Assembly: GCA_039105265.1 (NCBI GenBank)
Contig: JAPFFF010000003.1
Span: 8,936,501 to 9,000,500, forward strand
DNA length: 64,000 nt
Source: Tritrichomonas musculus
Lineage: Eukaryota; Parabasalia; Tritrichomonadida; Tritrichomonadidae
Direction: 5' to 3'
Positions 26,293 to 40,155 of the stretch are shown here, in pieces; positions within the stretch are counted from its first letter, which is position 1; each line of letters begins with the position of its first letter. Below the pieces are notes generated by a model, which ran no database searches, was not told the origin of the DNA, and was given only the letters and a program-made list of their open reading frames with translations. The position numbers and the translations under genes are program-made.

Positions 26293-28749
26293 CGATTATC
26301 TCCCAAACAACAACGATTCTCTTCCAAGCAGCATCGATTCTCTTCCAAGCAGCATCGATTCTCTTCCAAACAACAACGATTCTCTTCCAAACAACAACGA
26401 TTCTCTTCCAAACAACAACGATTCTCTTCCAAGTAGCATCGATTCTCTTCCAAGCAGCATCGATTCTCTTCCAAACAACAACGATTCTCTTCCAAACAAC
26501 AACGATTCTCTTCCAAACAACAACGATTCTCTTCCAAACAACAACGATTCTCTTCCAAACAACAACGATTCTCTTCCAAGCAGCATCGATTCTCTTCCAA
26601 GCAGCATCGATTATCTCCTAAACAACAACGATTCTCTTCCAAGCAGCATCGATTCTCTTCCAAGCAGCATCGATTCTCTTCCAAGCAGCATCGATTCTCT
26701 TCCAAGCAGCATCGATTATCTCCCAAACAACAACGATTCTCTTCCAAGCAGCATCGATTATCTCCCAAACAACAACGATTCTCTTCCAAACAACAACGAT
26801 TCTCTTCCAAGCAGCATCGATTCTCTTCCAAGCAGCATCGATTCTCTTCCAAGCAGCATCGATTCTCTTCCAAACAACAACGATTCTCTTCCAAGCAGCA
26901 TCGATTCTCTTCCAAACAACAACGATTCTCTTCCAAACAACAACGATTCTCTTCCAAGTAGCATCGATTCTCTTCCAAGCAGCATCGATTATCTCCCAAA
27001 CAACAACGATTCTCTTCCAAGCAGCATCGATTATCTCCCAAACAACAACGATTCTCTTCCAAGCAGCATCGATTATCTCCCAAACAACAACGATTCTCTT
27101 CCAAGCAGCATCGATTCTCTTCCAAGCAGCATCGATTCTCTTCCAAGCAGCATCGATTCTCTTCCAAGCAGCATCGATTCTCTTCCAAGCAGCATCGATT
27201 CTCTTCCAAGCAGCATCGATTCTCTTCCAAACAACAACGATTCTCTTCCAAGCAGCATCGATTCTCTTCCAAGCAGCATCGATTCTCTTCCAAGCAGCAT
27301 CGATTCTCTTCCAAACAACAACGATTCTCTTCCAAGCAGCATCGATTCTCTTCCAAACAACAACGATTCTCTTCCAAACAACAACGATTCTCTTCCAAGC
27401 AGCATCGATTCTCTTCCAAGCAGCATCGATTCTCTTCCAAGCAGCATCGATTCTCTTCCAAGCAGCATCGATTCTCTTCCAAACAACAACGATTCTCTTC
27501 CAAGCAGCATCGATTCTCTTCCAAGCAGCATCGATTCTCTTCCAAGCAGCATCGATTCTCTTCCAAACAACAACGATTCTCTTCCAAGCAGCATCGATTA
27601 TCTCCCAAACAACAACGATTCTCTTCCAAGCAGCATCGATTCTCTTCCAAACAACAACGATTCTCTTCCAAACAACAACGATTCTCTTCCAAGCAGCATC
27701 GATTCTCTTCCAAGCAGCATCGATTCTCTTCCAAGCAGCATCGATTCTCTTCCAAACAACAACGATTCTCTTCCAAGCAGCATCGATTCTCTTCCAAGCA
27801 GCATCGATTCTCTTCCAAGCAGCATCGATTCTCTTCCAAACAACAACGATTCTCTTCCAAACAACAACGATTCTCTTCCAAACAACAACGATTCTCTTCC
27901 AAACAACAACGATTCTCTTCCAAGCAGCATCGATTCTCTTCCAAGCAGCATCGATTATCTCCCAAACAACAACGATTCTCTTCCAAGCAGCATCGATTCT
28001 CTTCCAAGCAGCATCGATTCTCTTCCAAGCAGCATCGATTCTCTTCCAAGCAGCATCGATTCTCTTCCAAGCAGCATCGATTCTCTTCCAAACAACAACG
28101 ATTCTCTTCCAAGCAGCATCGATTCTCTTCCAAGCAGCATCGATTCTCTTCCAAGCAGCATCGATTCTCTTCCAAACAACAACGATTCTCTTCCAAGCAG
28201 CATCGATTATCTCCCAAACAACAACGATTCTCTTCCAAGCAGCATCGATTCTCTTCCAAACAACAACGATTCTCTTCCAAACAACAACGATTCTCTTCCA
28301 AGCAGCATCGATTCTCTTCCAAGCAGCATCGATTCTCTTCCAAGCAGCATCGATTCTCTTCCAAACAACAACGATTCTCTTCCAAGCAGCATCGATTCTC
28401 TTCCAAGCAGCATCGATTCTCTTCCAAGCAGCATCGATTCTCTTCCAAACAACAACGATTCTCTTCCAAACAACAACGATTCTCTTCCAAACAACAACGA
28501 TTCTCTTCCAAACAACAACGATTCTCTTCCAAGCAGCATCGATTCTCTTCCAAGCAGCATCGATTATCTCCCAAACAACAACGATTCTCTTCCAAGCAGC
28601 ATCGATTCTCTTCCAAGCAGCATCGATTCTCTTCCAAACAACAACGATTCTCTTCCAAACAACAACGATTCTCTTCCAAACAACAACGATTCTCTTCCAA
28701 ACAACAACGATTCTCTTCCAAGCAGCATCGATTCTCTTCCAAGCAGCAT
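24280..28749. repeat. First copy of a 4.5-kb higher-order segment
   Basis: Eleven consecutive C-delimited blocks (starts 24280, 24952, 25351, 25897, 26296, 26758, 27073, 27598, 27955, 28207, 28564) recur in the same order at 33877-38325. The offset is 9597 bp, falling to 9576 bp after one block that is a single unit shorter in the second copy. Confidence 0.85.
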
Positions 28750-29718
28750 CGATTATCTCCCAAACAACAACGATTCTCTTCCAAGCAGCATCGATTCTCT
28801 TCCAAGCAGCATCGATTCTCTTCCAAGCAGCATCGATTCTCTTCCAAGCAGCATCGATTCTCTTCCAAGCAGCATCGATTATCTCCCAAACAACAACGAT
28901 TCTCTTCCAAGCAGCATCGATTCTCTTCCAAACAACAACGATTCTCTTCCAAACAACAACGATTCTCTTCCAAACAACAACGATTCTCTTCCAAACAACA
29001 ACGATTCTCTTCCAAGCAGCATCGATTCTCTTCCAAGCAGCATCGATTATCTCCCAAACAACAACGATTCTCTTCCAAGCAGCATCGATTCTCTTCCAAG
29101 CAGCATCGATTCTCTTCCAAACAACAACGATTCTCTTCCAAACAACAACGATTCTCTTCCAAACAACAACGATTCTCTTCCAAACAACAACGATTCTCTT
29201 CCAAACAACAACGATTCTCTTCCAAACAACAACGATTCTCTTCCAAGCAGCATCGATTCTCTTCCAAACAACAACGATTCTCTTCCAAACAACAACGATT
29301 CTCTTCCAAGCAGCATCGATTCTCTTCCAAGCAGCATCGATTCTCTTCCAAGCAGCATCGATTCTCTTCCAAGCAGCATCGATTATCTCCCAAACAACAA
29401 CGATTCTCTTCCAAGCAGCATCGATTCTCTTCCAAGCAGCATCGATTCTCTTCCAAACAACAACGATTCTCTTCCAAACAACAACGATTCTCTTCCAAAC
29501 AACAACGATTCTCTTCCAAACAACAACGATTCTCTTCCAAGCAGCATCGATTCTCTTCCAAGCAGCATCGATTATCTCCCAAACAACAACGATTCTCTTC
29601 CAAGCAGCATCGATTCTCTTCCAAGCAGCATCGATTCTCTTCCAAGCAGCATCGATTCTCTTCCAAGCAGCATCGATTCTCTTCCAAGCAGCATCGATTC
29701 TCTTCCAAGCAGCATCGA

Positions 29719-32400
29719 TTATCTCCCAAACAACAACGATTCTCTTCCAAGCAGCATCGATTCTCTTCCAAGCAGCATCGATTCTCTTCCAAACAACAAC
29801 GATTCTCTTCCAAACAACAACGATTCTCTTCCAAACAACAACGATTCTCTTCCAAACAACAACGATTCTCTTCCAAACAACAACGATTCTCTTCCAAACA
29901 ACAACGATTCTCTTCCAAGCAGCATCGATTCTCTTCCAAACAACAACGATTCTCTTCCAAACAACAACGATTCTCTTCCAAGCAGCATCGATTCTCTTCC
30001 AAACAACAACGATTCTCTTCCAAACAACAACGATTCTCTTCCAAACAACAACGATTCTCTTCCAAACAACAACGATTCTCTTCCAAACAACAACGATTCT
30101 CTTCCAAACAACAACGATTCTCTTCCAAACAACAACGATTCTCTTCCAAGCAGCATCGATTCTCTTCCAAACAACAACGATTCTCTTCCAAGCAGCATCG
30201 ATTCTCTTCCAAGCAGCATCGATTCTCTTCCAAGCAGCATCGATTCTCTTCCAAACAACAACGATTCTCTTCAAAGCAGCATCGATTATCTCCCAAACAA
30301 CAACGATTCTCTTCCAAGCAGCATCGATTCTCTTCCAAACAACAACGATTCTCTTCCAAACAACAACGATTCTCTTCCAAGCAGCATCGATTCTCTTCCA
30401 AGCAGCATCGATTCTCTTCCAAGCAGCATCGATTCTCTTCCAAACAACAACGATTCTCTTCCAAGCAGCATCGATTCTCTTCCAAGCAGCATCGATTCTC
30501 TTCCAAGCAGCATCGATTCTCTTCCAAACAACAACGATTCTCTTCCAAACAACAACGATTCTCTTCCAAACAACAACGATTCTCTTCCAAACAACAACGA
30601 TTCTCTTCCAAGCAGCATCGATTCTCTTCCAAGCAGCATCGATTATCTCCCAAACAACAACGATTCTCTTCCAAGCAGCATCGATTCTCTTCCAAGCAGC
30701 ATCGATTCTCTTCCAAACAACAACGATTCTCTTCCAAACAACAACGATTCTCTTCCAAGTAGCATCGATTCTCTTCCAAGCAGCATCGATTCTCTTCCAA
30801 ACAACAACGATTCTCTTCCAAACAACAACGATTCTCTTCCAAACAACAACGATTCTCTTCCAAACAACAACGATTCTCTTCCAAACAACAACGATTCTCT
30901 TCCAAGCAGCATCGATTCTCTTCCAAGCAGCATCGATTATCTCCTAAACAACAACGATTCTCTTCCAAGCAGCATCGATTCTCTTCCAAGCAGCATCGAT
31001 TCTCTTCCAAGCAGCATCGATTCTCTTCCAAGCAGCATCGATTATCTCCCAAACAACAACGATTCTCTTCCAAGCAGCATCGATTATCTCCCAAACAACA
31101 ACGATTCTCTTCCAAACAACAACGATTCTCTTCCAAGCAGCATCGATTCTCTTCCAAGCAGCATCGATTCTCTTCCAAGCAGCATCGATTCTCTTCCAAA
31201 CAACAACGATTCTCTTCCAAGCAGCATCGATTCTCTTCCAAACAACAACGATTCTCTTCCAAACAACAACGATTCTCTTCCAAGCAGCATCGATTCTCTT
31301 CCAAGCAGCATCGATTCTCTTCCAAGCAGCATCGATTCTCTTCCAAACAACAACGATTCTCTTCCAAGCAGCATCGATTCTCTTCCAAGCAGCATCGATT
31401 CTCTTCCAAGCAGCATCGATTCTCTTCCAAACAACAACGATTCTCTTCCAAACAACAACGATTCTCTTCCAAACAACAACGATTCTCTTCCAAACAACAA
31501 CGATTCTCTTCCAAGCAGCATCGATTCTCTTCCAAGCAGCATCGATTATCTCCCAAACAACAACGATTCTCTTCCAAGCAGCATCGATTCTCTTCCAAGC
31601 AGCATCGATTCTCTTCCAAGCAGCATCGATTCTCTTCCAAGCAGCATCGATTCTCTTCCAAGCAGCATCGATTCTCTTCCAAGCAGCATCGATTATCTCC
31701 CAAACAACAACGATTCTCTTCCAAGCAGCATCGATTATCTCCCAAACAACAACGATTCTCTTCCAAACAACAACGATTCTCTTCCAAGCAGCATCGATTC
31801 TCTTCCAAGCAGCATCGATTCTCTTCCAAACAACAACGATTCTCTTCCAAGCAGCATCGATTCTCTTCCAAGCAGCATCGATTCTCTTCCAAGCAGCATC
31901 GATTCTCTTCCAAACAACAACGATTCTCTTCCAAACAACAACGATTCTCTTCCAAACAACAACGATTCTCTTCCAAACAACAACGATTCTCTTCCAAGCA
32001 GCATCGATTCTCTTCCAAGCAGCATCGATTATCTCCCAAACAACAACGATTCTCTTCCAAGCAGCATCGATTCTCTTCCAAGCAGCATCGATTCTCTTCC
32101 AAGCAGCATCGATTCTCTTCCAAGCAGCATCGATTCTCTTCCAAGCAGCATCGATTCTCTTCCAAGCAGCATCGATTATCTCCCAAACAACAACGATTCT
32201 CTTCCAAGCAGCATCGATTATCTCCCAAACAACAACGATTCTCTTCCAAACAACAACGATTCTCTTCCAAGCAGCATCGATTCTCTTCCAAGCAGCATCG
32301 ATTCTCTTCCAAGCAGCATCGATTCTCTTCCAAACAACAACGATTCTCTTCCAAGCAGCATCGATTCTCTTCCAAGCAGCATCGATTCTCTTCCAAGCAG
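29719..32400. repeat. Distant copy of the 17.4-20.1 kb segment, offset 12285 bp (585 units)
   Basis: Blocks at 29719, 30286, 30643, 31084 and 31735 match those at 17434, 18001, 18358, 18799 and 19450 in length and unit order. The TCTTCAAAG marker reappears near 30268 and the CCTAAAC marker at 30934, both at the expected offset. The right end is approximate: the next block (32218) is three units longer than its partner at 19933. Confidence 0.8.
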
Positions 32401-33876
32401 CATCGATTCTCTTCCAAACAACAACGATTCTCTTCCAAACAACAACGATTCTCTTCCAAACAACAACGATTCTCTTCCAAACAACAACGATTCTCTTCCA
32501 AGCAGCATCGATTCTCTTCCAAGCAGCATCGATTATCTCCCAAACAACAACGATTCTCTTCCAAGCAGCATCGATTCTCTTCCAAGCAGCATCGATTCTC
32601 TTCCAAGCAGCATCGATTCTCTTCCAAGCAGCATCGATTCTCTTCCAAGCAGCATCGATTCTCTTCCAAGCAGCATCGATTCTCTTCCAAACAACAACGA
32701 TTCTCTTCCAAGCAGCATCGATTCTCTTCCAAGCAGCATCGATTCTCTTCCAAGCAGCATCGATTCTCTTCCAAACAACAACGATTCTCTTCCAAGCAGC
32801 ATCGATTCTCTTCCAAACAACAACGATTCTCTTCCAAACAACAACGATTCTCTTCCAAGCAGCATCGATTCTCTTCCAAGCAGCATCGATTCTCTTCCAA
32901 GCAGCATCGATTCTCTTCCAAGCAGCATCGATTCTCTTCCAAACAACAACGATTCTCTTCCAAGCAGCATCGATTCTCTTCCAAGCAGCATCGATTCTCT
33001 TCCAAGCAGCATCGATTCTCTTCCAAACAACAACGATTCTCTTCCAAGCAGCATCGATTATCTCCCAAACAACAACGATTCTCTTCCAAGCAGCATCGAT
33101 TCTCTTCCAAACAACAACGATTCTCTTCCAAACAACAACGATTCTCTTCCAAGCAGCATCGATTCTCTTCCAAACAACAACGATTCTCTTCCAAGCAGCA
33201 TCGATTCTCTTCCAAGCAGCATCGATTCTCTTCCAAACAACAACGATTCTCTTCCAAGCAGCATCGATTCTCTTCCAAGCAGCATCGATTCTCTTCCAAA
33301 CAACAACGATTCTCTTCCAAGCAGCATCGATTCTCTTCCAAGCAGCATCGATTCTCTTCCAAGCAGCATCGATTCTCTTCCAAACAACAACGATTCTCTT
33401 CCAAACAACAACGATTCTCTTCCAAGCAGCATCGATTCTCTTCCAAGCAGCATCGATTCTCTTCCAAGCAGCATCGATTCTCTTCCAAACAACAACGATT
33501 CTCTTCCAAGCAGCATCGATTCTCTTCCAAGCAGCATCGATTCTCTTCCAAGCAGCATCGATTCTCTTCCAAGCAGCATCGATTATCTCCCAAACAACAA
33601 CGATTCTCTTCCAAGCAGCATCGATTATCTCCCAAACAACAACGATTCTCTTCCAAACAACAACGATTCTCTTCCAAACAACAACGATTCTCTTCCAAAC
33701 AACATCGATTCTCTTCCAAACAACAACGATTCTCTTCCAAACAACAACGATTCTCTTCCAAACAACAACGATTCTCTTCCAAACAACAACGATTCTCTTC
33801 CAAACAACAACGATTCTCTTCCAAACAACAACGATTCTCTTCCAAGCAGCATCGATTCTCTTCCAAGCAGCATCGA

Positions 33877-36800
33877 TTATCTCCCAAACAACAACGATTC
33901 TCTTCCAAGCAGCATCGATTCTCTTCCAAGCAGCATCGATTCTCTTCCAAACAACAACGATTCTCTTCCAAACAACAACGATTCTCTTCCAAACAACAAC
34001 GATTCTCTTCCAAACAACAACGATTCTCTTCCAAGCAGCATCGATTCTCTTCCAAGCAGCATCGATTATCTCCCAAACAACAACGATTCTCTTCCAAGCA
34101 GCATCGATTCTCTTCCAAGCAGCATCGATTCTCTTCCAAGCAGCATCGATTCTCTTCCAAGCAGCATCGATTCTCTTCCAAGCAGCATCGATTATCTCCC
34201 AAACAACAACGATTCTCTTCCAAGCAGCATCGATTCTCTTCCAAACAACAACGATTCTCTTCCAAGCAGCATCGATTCTCTTCCAAGCAGCATCGATTCT
34301 CTTCCAAGCAGCATCGATTATCTCCCAAACAACAACAATTCTCTTCCAAGCAGCATCGATTCTCTTCCAAACAACAACGATTCTCTTCCAAGCAGCATCG
34401 ATTCTCTTCCAAGCAGCATCGATTATCTCCCAAACAACAACGATTCTCTTCCAAGCAGCATCGATTCTCTTCCAAGCAGCATCGATTCTCTTCCAAGCAG
34501 CATCGATTCTCTTCCAAGCAGCATCGATTCTCTTCCAAGCAGCATCGATTATCTCCCAAACAACAACGATTCTCTTCCAAGCAGCATCGATTCTCTTCCA
34601 AACAACAACGATTCTCTTCCAAGCAGCATCGATTCTCTTCCAAGCAGCATCGATTCTCTTCCAAACAACAACGATTCTCTTCCAAACAACAACGATTCTC
34701 TTCCAAGCAGCATCGATTCTCTTCCAAGCAGCATCGATTCTCTTCCAAACAACAACGATTCTCTTCCAAGCAGCATCGATTCTCTTCCAAACAACAACGA
34801 TTCTCTTCCAAACAACAACGATTCTCTTCCAAGCAGCATCGATTCTCTTCCAAGCAGCATCGATTCTCTTCCAAACAACAACGATTCTCTTCCAAGCAGC
34901 ATCGATTCTCTTCCAAGCAGCATCGATTCTCTTCCAAGCAGCATCGATTATCTCCCAAACAACAACGATTCTCTTCCAAGCAGCATCGATTCTCTTCCAA
35001 GCAGCATCGATTCTCTTCCAAGCAGCATCGATTCTCTTCCAAACAACAACGATTCTCTTCCAAACAACAACGATTCTCTTCCAAACAACAACGATTCTCT
35101 TCCAAGCAGCATCGATTCTCTTCCAAACAACAACGATTCTCTTCCAAACAACAACGATTCTCTTCCAAGCAGCATCGATTCTCTTCCAAACAACAACGAT
35201 TCTCTTCCAAACAACAACGATTCTCTTCCAAACAACAACGATTCTCTTCCAAACAACAACGATTCTCTTCCAAACAACAACGATTCTCTTCCAAACAACA
35301 ACGATTCTCTTCCAAACAACAACGATTCTCTTCCAAGCAGCATCGATTCTCTTCCAAACAACAACGATTCTCTTCCAAGCAGCATCGATTCTCTTCCAAG
35401 CAGCATCGATTCTCTTCCAAGCAGCATCGATTCTCTTCCAAACAACAACGATTCTCTTCCAAGCAGCATCGATTATCTCCCAAACAACAACGATTCTCTT
35501 CCAAGCAGCATCGATTCTCTTCCAAACAACAACGATTCTCTTCCAAGCAGCATCGATTCTCTTCCAAACAACAACGATTCTCTTCCAAACAACAACGATT
35601 CTCTTCCAAGCAGCATCGATTCTCTTCCAAGCAGCATCGATTCTCTTCCAAGCAGCATCGATTCTCTTCCAAACAACAACGATTCTCTTCCAAGCAGCAT
35701 CGATTCTCTTCCAAGCAGCATCGATTCTCTTCCAAGCAGCATCGATTCTCTTCCAAACAACAACGATTCTCTTCCAAACAACAACGATTCTCTTCCAAAC
35801 AACAACGATTCTCTTCCAAACAACAACGATTCTCTTCCAAGCAGCATCGATTCTCTTCCAAGCAGCATCGATTATCTCCCAAACAACAACGATTCTCTTC
35901 CAAGCAGCATCGATTCTCTTCCAAGCAGCATCGATTCTCTTCCAAACAACAACGATTCTCTTCCAAACAACAACGATTCTCTTCCAAACAACAACGATTC
36001 TCTTCCAAGTAGCATCGATTCTCTTCCAAGCAGCATCGATTCTCTTCCAAACAACAACGATTCTCTTCCAAACAACAACGATTCTCTTCCAAACAACAAC
36101 GATTCTCTTCCAAACAACAACGATTCTCTTCCAAACAACAACGATTCTCTTCCAAGCAGCATCGATTCTCTTCCAAGCAGCATCGATTATCTCCTAAACA
36201 ACAACGATTCTCTTCCAAGCAGCATCGATTCTCTTCCAAGCAGCATCGATTCTCTTCCAAGCAGCATCGATTCTCTTCCAAGCAGCATCGATTATCTCCC
36301 AAACAACAACGATTCTCTTCCAAGCAGCATCGATTATCTCCCAAACAACAACGATTCTCTTCCAAACAACAACGATTCTCTTCCAAGCAGCATCGATTCT
36401 CTTCCAAGCAGCATCGATTCTCTTCCAAGCAGCATCGATTCTCTTCCAAACAACAACGATTCTCTTCCAAGCAGCATCGATTCTCTTCCAAACAACAACG
36501 ATTCTCTTCCAAACAACAACGATTCTCTTCCAAGTAGCATCGATTCTCTTCCATGCAGCATCGATTATCTCCCAAACAACAACGATTCTCTTCCAAGCAG
36601 CATCGATTATCTCCCAAACAACAACGATTCTCTTCCAAGCAGCATCGATTATCTCCCAAACAACAACGATTCTCTTCCAAGCAGCATCGATTCTCTTCCA
36701 AGCAGCATCGATTCTCTTCCAAGCAGCATCGATTCTCTTCCAAGCAGCATCGATTCTCTTCCAAGCAGCATCGATTCTCTTCCAAGCAGCATCGATTCTC

Positions 36801-38325
36801 TTCCAAACAACAACGATTCTCTTCCAAGCAGCATCGATTCTCTTCCAAGCAGCATCGATTCTCTTCCAAGCAGCATCGATTCTCTTCCAAACAACAACGA
36901 TTCTCTTCCAAGCAGCATCGATTCTCTTCCAAACAACAACGATTCTCTTCCAAACAACAACGATTCTCTTCCAAGCAGCATCGATTCTCTTCCAAGCAGC
37001 ATCGATTCTCTTCCAAGCAGCATCGATTCTCTTCCAAGCAGCATCGATTCTCTTCCAAACAACAACGATTCTCTTCCAAGCAGCATCGATTCTCTTCCAA
37101 GCAGCATCGATTCTCTTCCAAGCAGCATCGATTCTCTTCCAAACAACAACGATTCTCTTCCAAGCAGCATCGATTATCTCCCAAACAACAACGATTCTCT
37201 TCCAAGCAGCATCGATTCTCTTCCAAACAACAACGATTCTCTTCCAAACAACAACGATTCTCTTCCAAGCAGCATCGATTCTCTTCCAAGCAGCATCGAT
37301 TCTCTTCCAAGCAGCATCGATTCTCTTCCAAACAACAACGATTCTCTTCCAAGCAGCATCGATTCTCTTCCAAGCAGCATCGATTCTCTTCCAAGCAGCA
37401 TCGATTCTCTTCCAAACAACAACGATTCTCTTCCAAACAACAACGATTCTCTTCCAAACAACAACGATTCTCTTCCAAACAACAACGATTCTCTTCCAAG
37501 CAGCATCGATTCTCTTCCAAGCAGCATCGATTATCTCCCAAACAACAACGATTCTCTTCCAAGCAGCATCGATTCTCTTCCAAGCAGCATCGATTCTCTT
37601 CCAAGCAGCATCGATTCTCTTCCAAGCAGCATCGATTCTCTTCCAAGCAGCATCGATTCTCTTCCAAACAACAACGATTCTCTTCCAAGCAGCATCGATT
37701 CTCTTCCAAGCAGCATCGATTCTCTTCCAAGCAGCATCGATTCTCTTCCAAACAACAACGATTCTCTTCCAAGCAGCATCGATTATCTCCCAAACAACAA
37801 CGATTCTCTTCCAAGCAGCATCGATTCTCTTCCAAACAACAACGATTCTCTTCCAAACAACAACGATTCTCTTCCAAGCAGCATCGATTCTCTTCCAAGC
37901 AGCATCGATTCTCTTCCAAGCAGCATCGATTCTCTTCCAAACAACAACGATTCTCTTCCAAGCAGCATCGATTCTCTTCCAAGCAGCATCGATTCTCTTC
38001 CAAGCAGCATCGATTCTCTTCCAAACAACAACGATTCTCTTCCAAACAACAACGATTCTCTTCCAAACAACAACGATTCTCTTCCAAACAACAACGATTC
38101 TCTTCCAAGCAGCATCGATTCTCTTCCAAGCAGCATCGATTATCTCCCAAACAACAACGATTCTCTTCCAAGCAGCATCGATTCTCTTCCAAGCAGCATC
38201 GATTCTCTTCCAAACAACAACGATTCTCTTCCAAACAACAACGATTCTCTTCCAAACAACAACGATTCTCTTCCAAACAACAACGATTCTCTTCCAAGCA
38301 GCATCGATTCTCTTCCAAGCAGCAT
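33877..38325. repeat. Second copy of the 4.5-kb higher-order segment
   Basis: Partner of 24280-28749. It differs by one missing unit in the block at 34948, and by private changes such as CAATT for CGATT near 34337 and the ATG-bearing unit near 36553. A third, partial copy of the first part follows at 38140-40467, offset 13860 bp (660 units) from the first. Confidence 0.85.
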
Positions 38326-40155
38326 CGATTATCTCCCAAACAACAACGATTCTCTTCCAAGCAGCATCGATTCTCTTCCAAGCAGCATCGATTCTCTTCC
38401 AAGCAGCATCGATTCTCTTCCAAGCAGCATCGATTCTCTTCCAAGCAGCATCGATTATCTCCCAAACAACAACGATTCTCTTCCAAGCAGCATCGATTCT
38501 CTTCCAAACAACAACGATTCTCTTCCAAGCAGCATCGATTCTCTTCCAAGCAGCATCGATTCTCTTCCAAGCAGCATCGATTATCTCCCAAACAACAACG
38601 ATTCTCTTCCAAGCAGCATCGATTCTCTTCCAAACAACAACGATTCTCTTCCAAGCAGCATCGATTCTCTTCCAAGCAGCATCGATTATCTCCCAAACAA
38701 CAACGATTCTCTTCCAAGCAGCATCGATTCTCTTCCAAGCAGCATCGATTCTCTTCCAAGCAGCATCGATTCTCTTCCAAGCAGCATCGATTCTCTTCCA
38801 AGCAGCATCGATTATCTCCCAAACAACAACGATTCTCTTCCAAGCAGCATCGATTCTCTTCCAAACAACAACGATTCTCTTCCAAGCAGCATCGATTCTC
38901 TTCCAAGCAGCATCGATTCTCTTCCAAACAACAACGATTCTCTTCCAAACAACAACGATTCTCTTCCAAGCAGCATCGATTCTCTTCCAAGCAGCATCGA
39001 TTCTCTTCCAAACAACAACGATTCTCTTCCAAACAGCATCGATTCTCTTCCAAACAACAACGATTCTCTTCCAAACAACAACGATTCTCTTCCAAGCAGC
39101 ATCGATTCTCTTCCAAGCAGCATCGATTCTCTTCCAAACAACAACGATTCTCTTCCAAGCAGCATCGATTCTCTTCCAAGCAGCATCGATTCTCTTCCAA
39201 GCAGCATCGATTATCTCCCAAACAACAACGATTCTCTTCCAAGCAGCATCGATTCTCTTCCAAGCAGCATCGATTCTCTTCCAAGCAGCATCGATTCTCT
39301 TCCAAACAACAACGATTCTCTTCCAAACAACAACGATTCTCTTCCAAACAACAACGATTCTCTTCCAAACAACAACGATTCTCTTCCAAGCAGCATCGAT
39401 TCTCTTCCAAACAACAACGATTCTCTTCCAAACAACAACGATTCTCTTCCAAGCAGCATCGATTCTCTTCCAAACAACAACGATTCTCTTCCAAACAACA
39501 ACGATTCTCTTCCAAACAACAACGATTCTCTTCCAAACAACAACGATTCTCTTCCAAACAACAACGATTCTCTTCCAAACAACAACGATTCTCTTCCAAA
39601 CAACAACGATTCTCTTCCAAGCAGCATCGATTCTCTTCCAAACAACAACGATTCTCTTCCAAGCAGCATCGATTCTCTTCCAAGCAGCATCGATTCTCTT
39701 CCAAGCAGCATCGATTCTCTTCCAAACAACAACGATTCTCTTCCAAGCAGCATCGATTATCTCCCAAACAACAACGATTCTCTTCCAAGCAGCATCGATT
39801 CTCTTCCAAACAACAACGATTCTCTTCCAAGCAGCATCGATTCTCTTCCAAACAACAACGATTCTCTTCCAAACAACAACGATTCTCTTCCAAGCAGCAT
39901 CGATTCTCTTCCAAGCAGCATCGATTCTCTTCCAAGCAGCATCGATTCTCTTCCAAACAACAACGATTCTCTTCCAAGCAGCATCGATTCTCTTCCAAGC
40001 AGCATCGATTCTCTTCCAAGCAGCATCGATTCTCTTCCAAACAACAACGATTCTCTTCCAAACAACAACGATTCTCTTCCAAACAACAACGATTCTCTTC
40101 CAAACAACAACGATTCTCTTCCAAGCAGCATCGATTCTCTTCCAAGCAGCATCGA

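Noticed and set aside
5807-30274. Minus-strand frames reading KRIVVVWKRIDAAW, up to about 1,218 codons (5807-7027, 12212-14629, 15299-17989, 26618-30274)
   Set aside because: They are a second reading of the 21-bp unit. They begin only where a variant unit supplies ATG and end at a type C variant that gives a stop. They contain no non-repeat sequence or domain.
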